The translations under genes were made by a program, and so were the position numbers. From assembly GCA_947624555.1 (NCBI GenBank), contig CANQKW010000005.1:1-64000 (forward strand): a DNA stretch of 64,000 nucleotides, written 5' to 3'. Every line of letters starts with the position of its first letter. Within the stretch, counting starts at the first letter, position 1. This DNA comes from an uncultured Clostridia bacterium (lineage in GTDB: Bacteria > Bacillota > Clostridia > Oscillospirales > Ruminococcaceae). Of this stretch, positions 63,901-64,000 are shown piece by piece. The notes under the pieces were generated by a model. It was not told where the DNA came from, did not search any database, and worked only from the letters and a program-made list of their open reading frames with translations.

Positions 63901-64000
63901 ATGGCAAAGCTTGGTGAAAAGTACGAGGCTATGGTCGTTCTTTCCGTAAAGGCCAACGACGAGGAGCAGATAAAGGCTCTTGTCGAAAAGTTCTCAAATC
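63901..64000 (+). CDS. rpsF: 30S ribosomal protein S6 (partial, 3' end outside window)
   Basis: Only the first 33 codons are present: MAKLGEKYEAMVVLSVKAND, then EEQIKALVEKFSN. This matches the first strand and helix of S6. AAGGAGG lies 8 nt before the ATG. rpsF is normally followed by ssb and rpsR. Confidence 0.88.
   Translation, partial: MAKLGEKYEAMVVLSVKANDEEQIKALVEKFSN

Overview
The window looks like a chromosomal segment of an anaerobic, endospore-forming, low-to-mid GC Clostridia bacterium, most likely an Oscillospiraceae/Ruminococcus-like lineage. The evidence is gene content: spoVAC-AD-AE, the Firmicutes-style flgM-flgN-flgK-flgL-DUF6470-fliW-csrA-fliD-fliS block, a Gram-positive type IV pilus locus without a secretin, a PucR/CdaR-like regulator, AGGAGG ribosome binding sites and classic sigma-A promoters with 17-nt spacers. 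The family-level assignment is inference. No mobile element, tRNA, rRNA or CRISPR array was seen, and gene order looks like stable core chromosome.

Region by region: groEL (99-1727) is followed by a minus-strand housekeeping block (1831-8612): ftsE-ftsX-ctpA-greA-lysS-membrane protein, preceded by a PucR-type regulator. A plus-strand block (8890-13984) holds metG, an unknown protein, tatD, a CorC-like CBS protein and nth. A long minus-strand run (14047-23259) carries Nudix, a short SecA, mnmE, two TrkA/RCK proteins, an FtsA-like protein and a GH26-like lipoprotein that seems to have lost its catalytic glutamates. Then come a HAD phosphatase, the spoVA genes with a probable sigma-G promoter, a VWA lipoprotein, and an ilvE-lipoprotein-glyS-SCP2 unit. 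A CDF transporter unit and a TPP-riboswitch-controlled thiD-thiC-thiE operon are divergent (32045-36421).

The second half is motility and surface structure. A late flagellar operon (46093 to 37393, minus strand) starts at a consensus sigma-28 promoter and encodes the anti-sigma factor, hook-filament junction proteins, cap, chaperones and the FliW/CsrA switch, but no flagellin. Immediately upstream is a type IV pilus locus (46265-60925) in at least three transcription units: pilC-pilMN fusion-pilO-large PilX-like protein-two minor prepilins; pilB-pilT; and three pilin-like genes with their own strong promoter. The prepilin peptidase gene pilD lies in the opposite orientation between the first two units. 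Together they supply extension and retraction ATPases, platform, alignment proteins, peptidase and five prepilins, so a retractile pilus is expected.

The window ends with glgP (glycogen phosphorylase) and the start of rpsF (ribosomal protein S6) behind a sigma-A promoter and a leader hairpin. The most unusual material is the T4P locus (790-residue PilX-like protein with a cysteine cluster, paired pilins sharing a C-terminal motif), the repeated module shared by FlgL and FliD, and the apparently inactive GH26-like lipoprotein.
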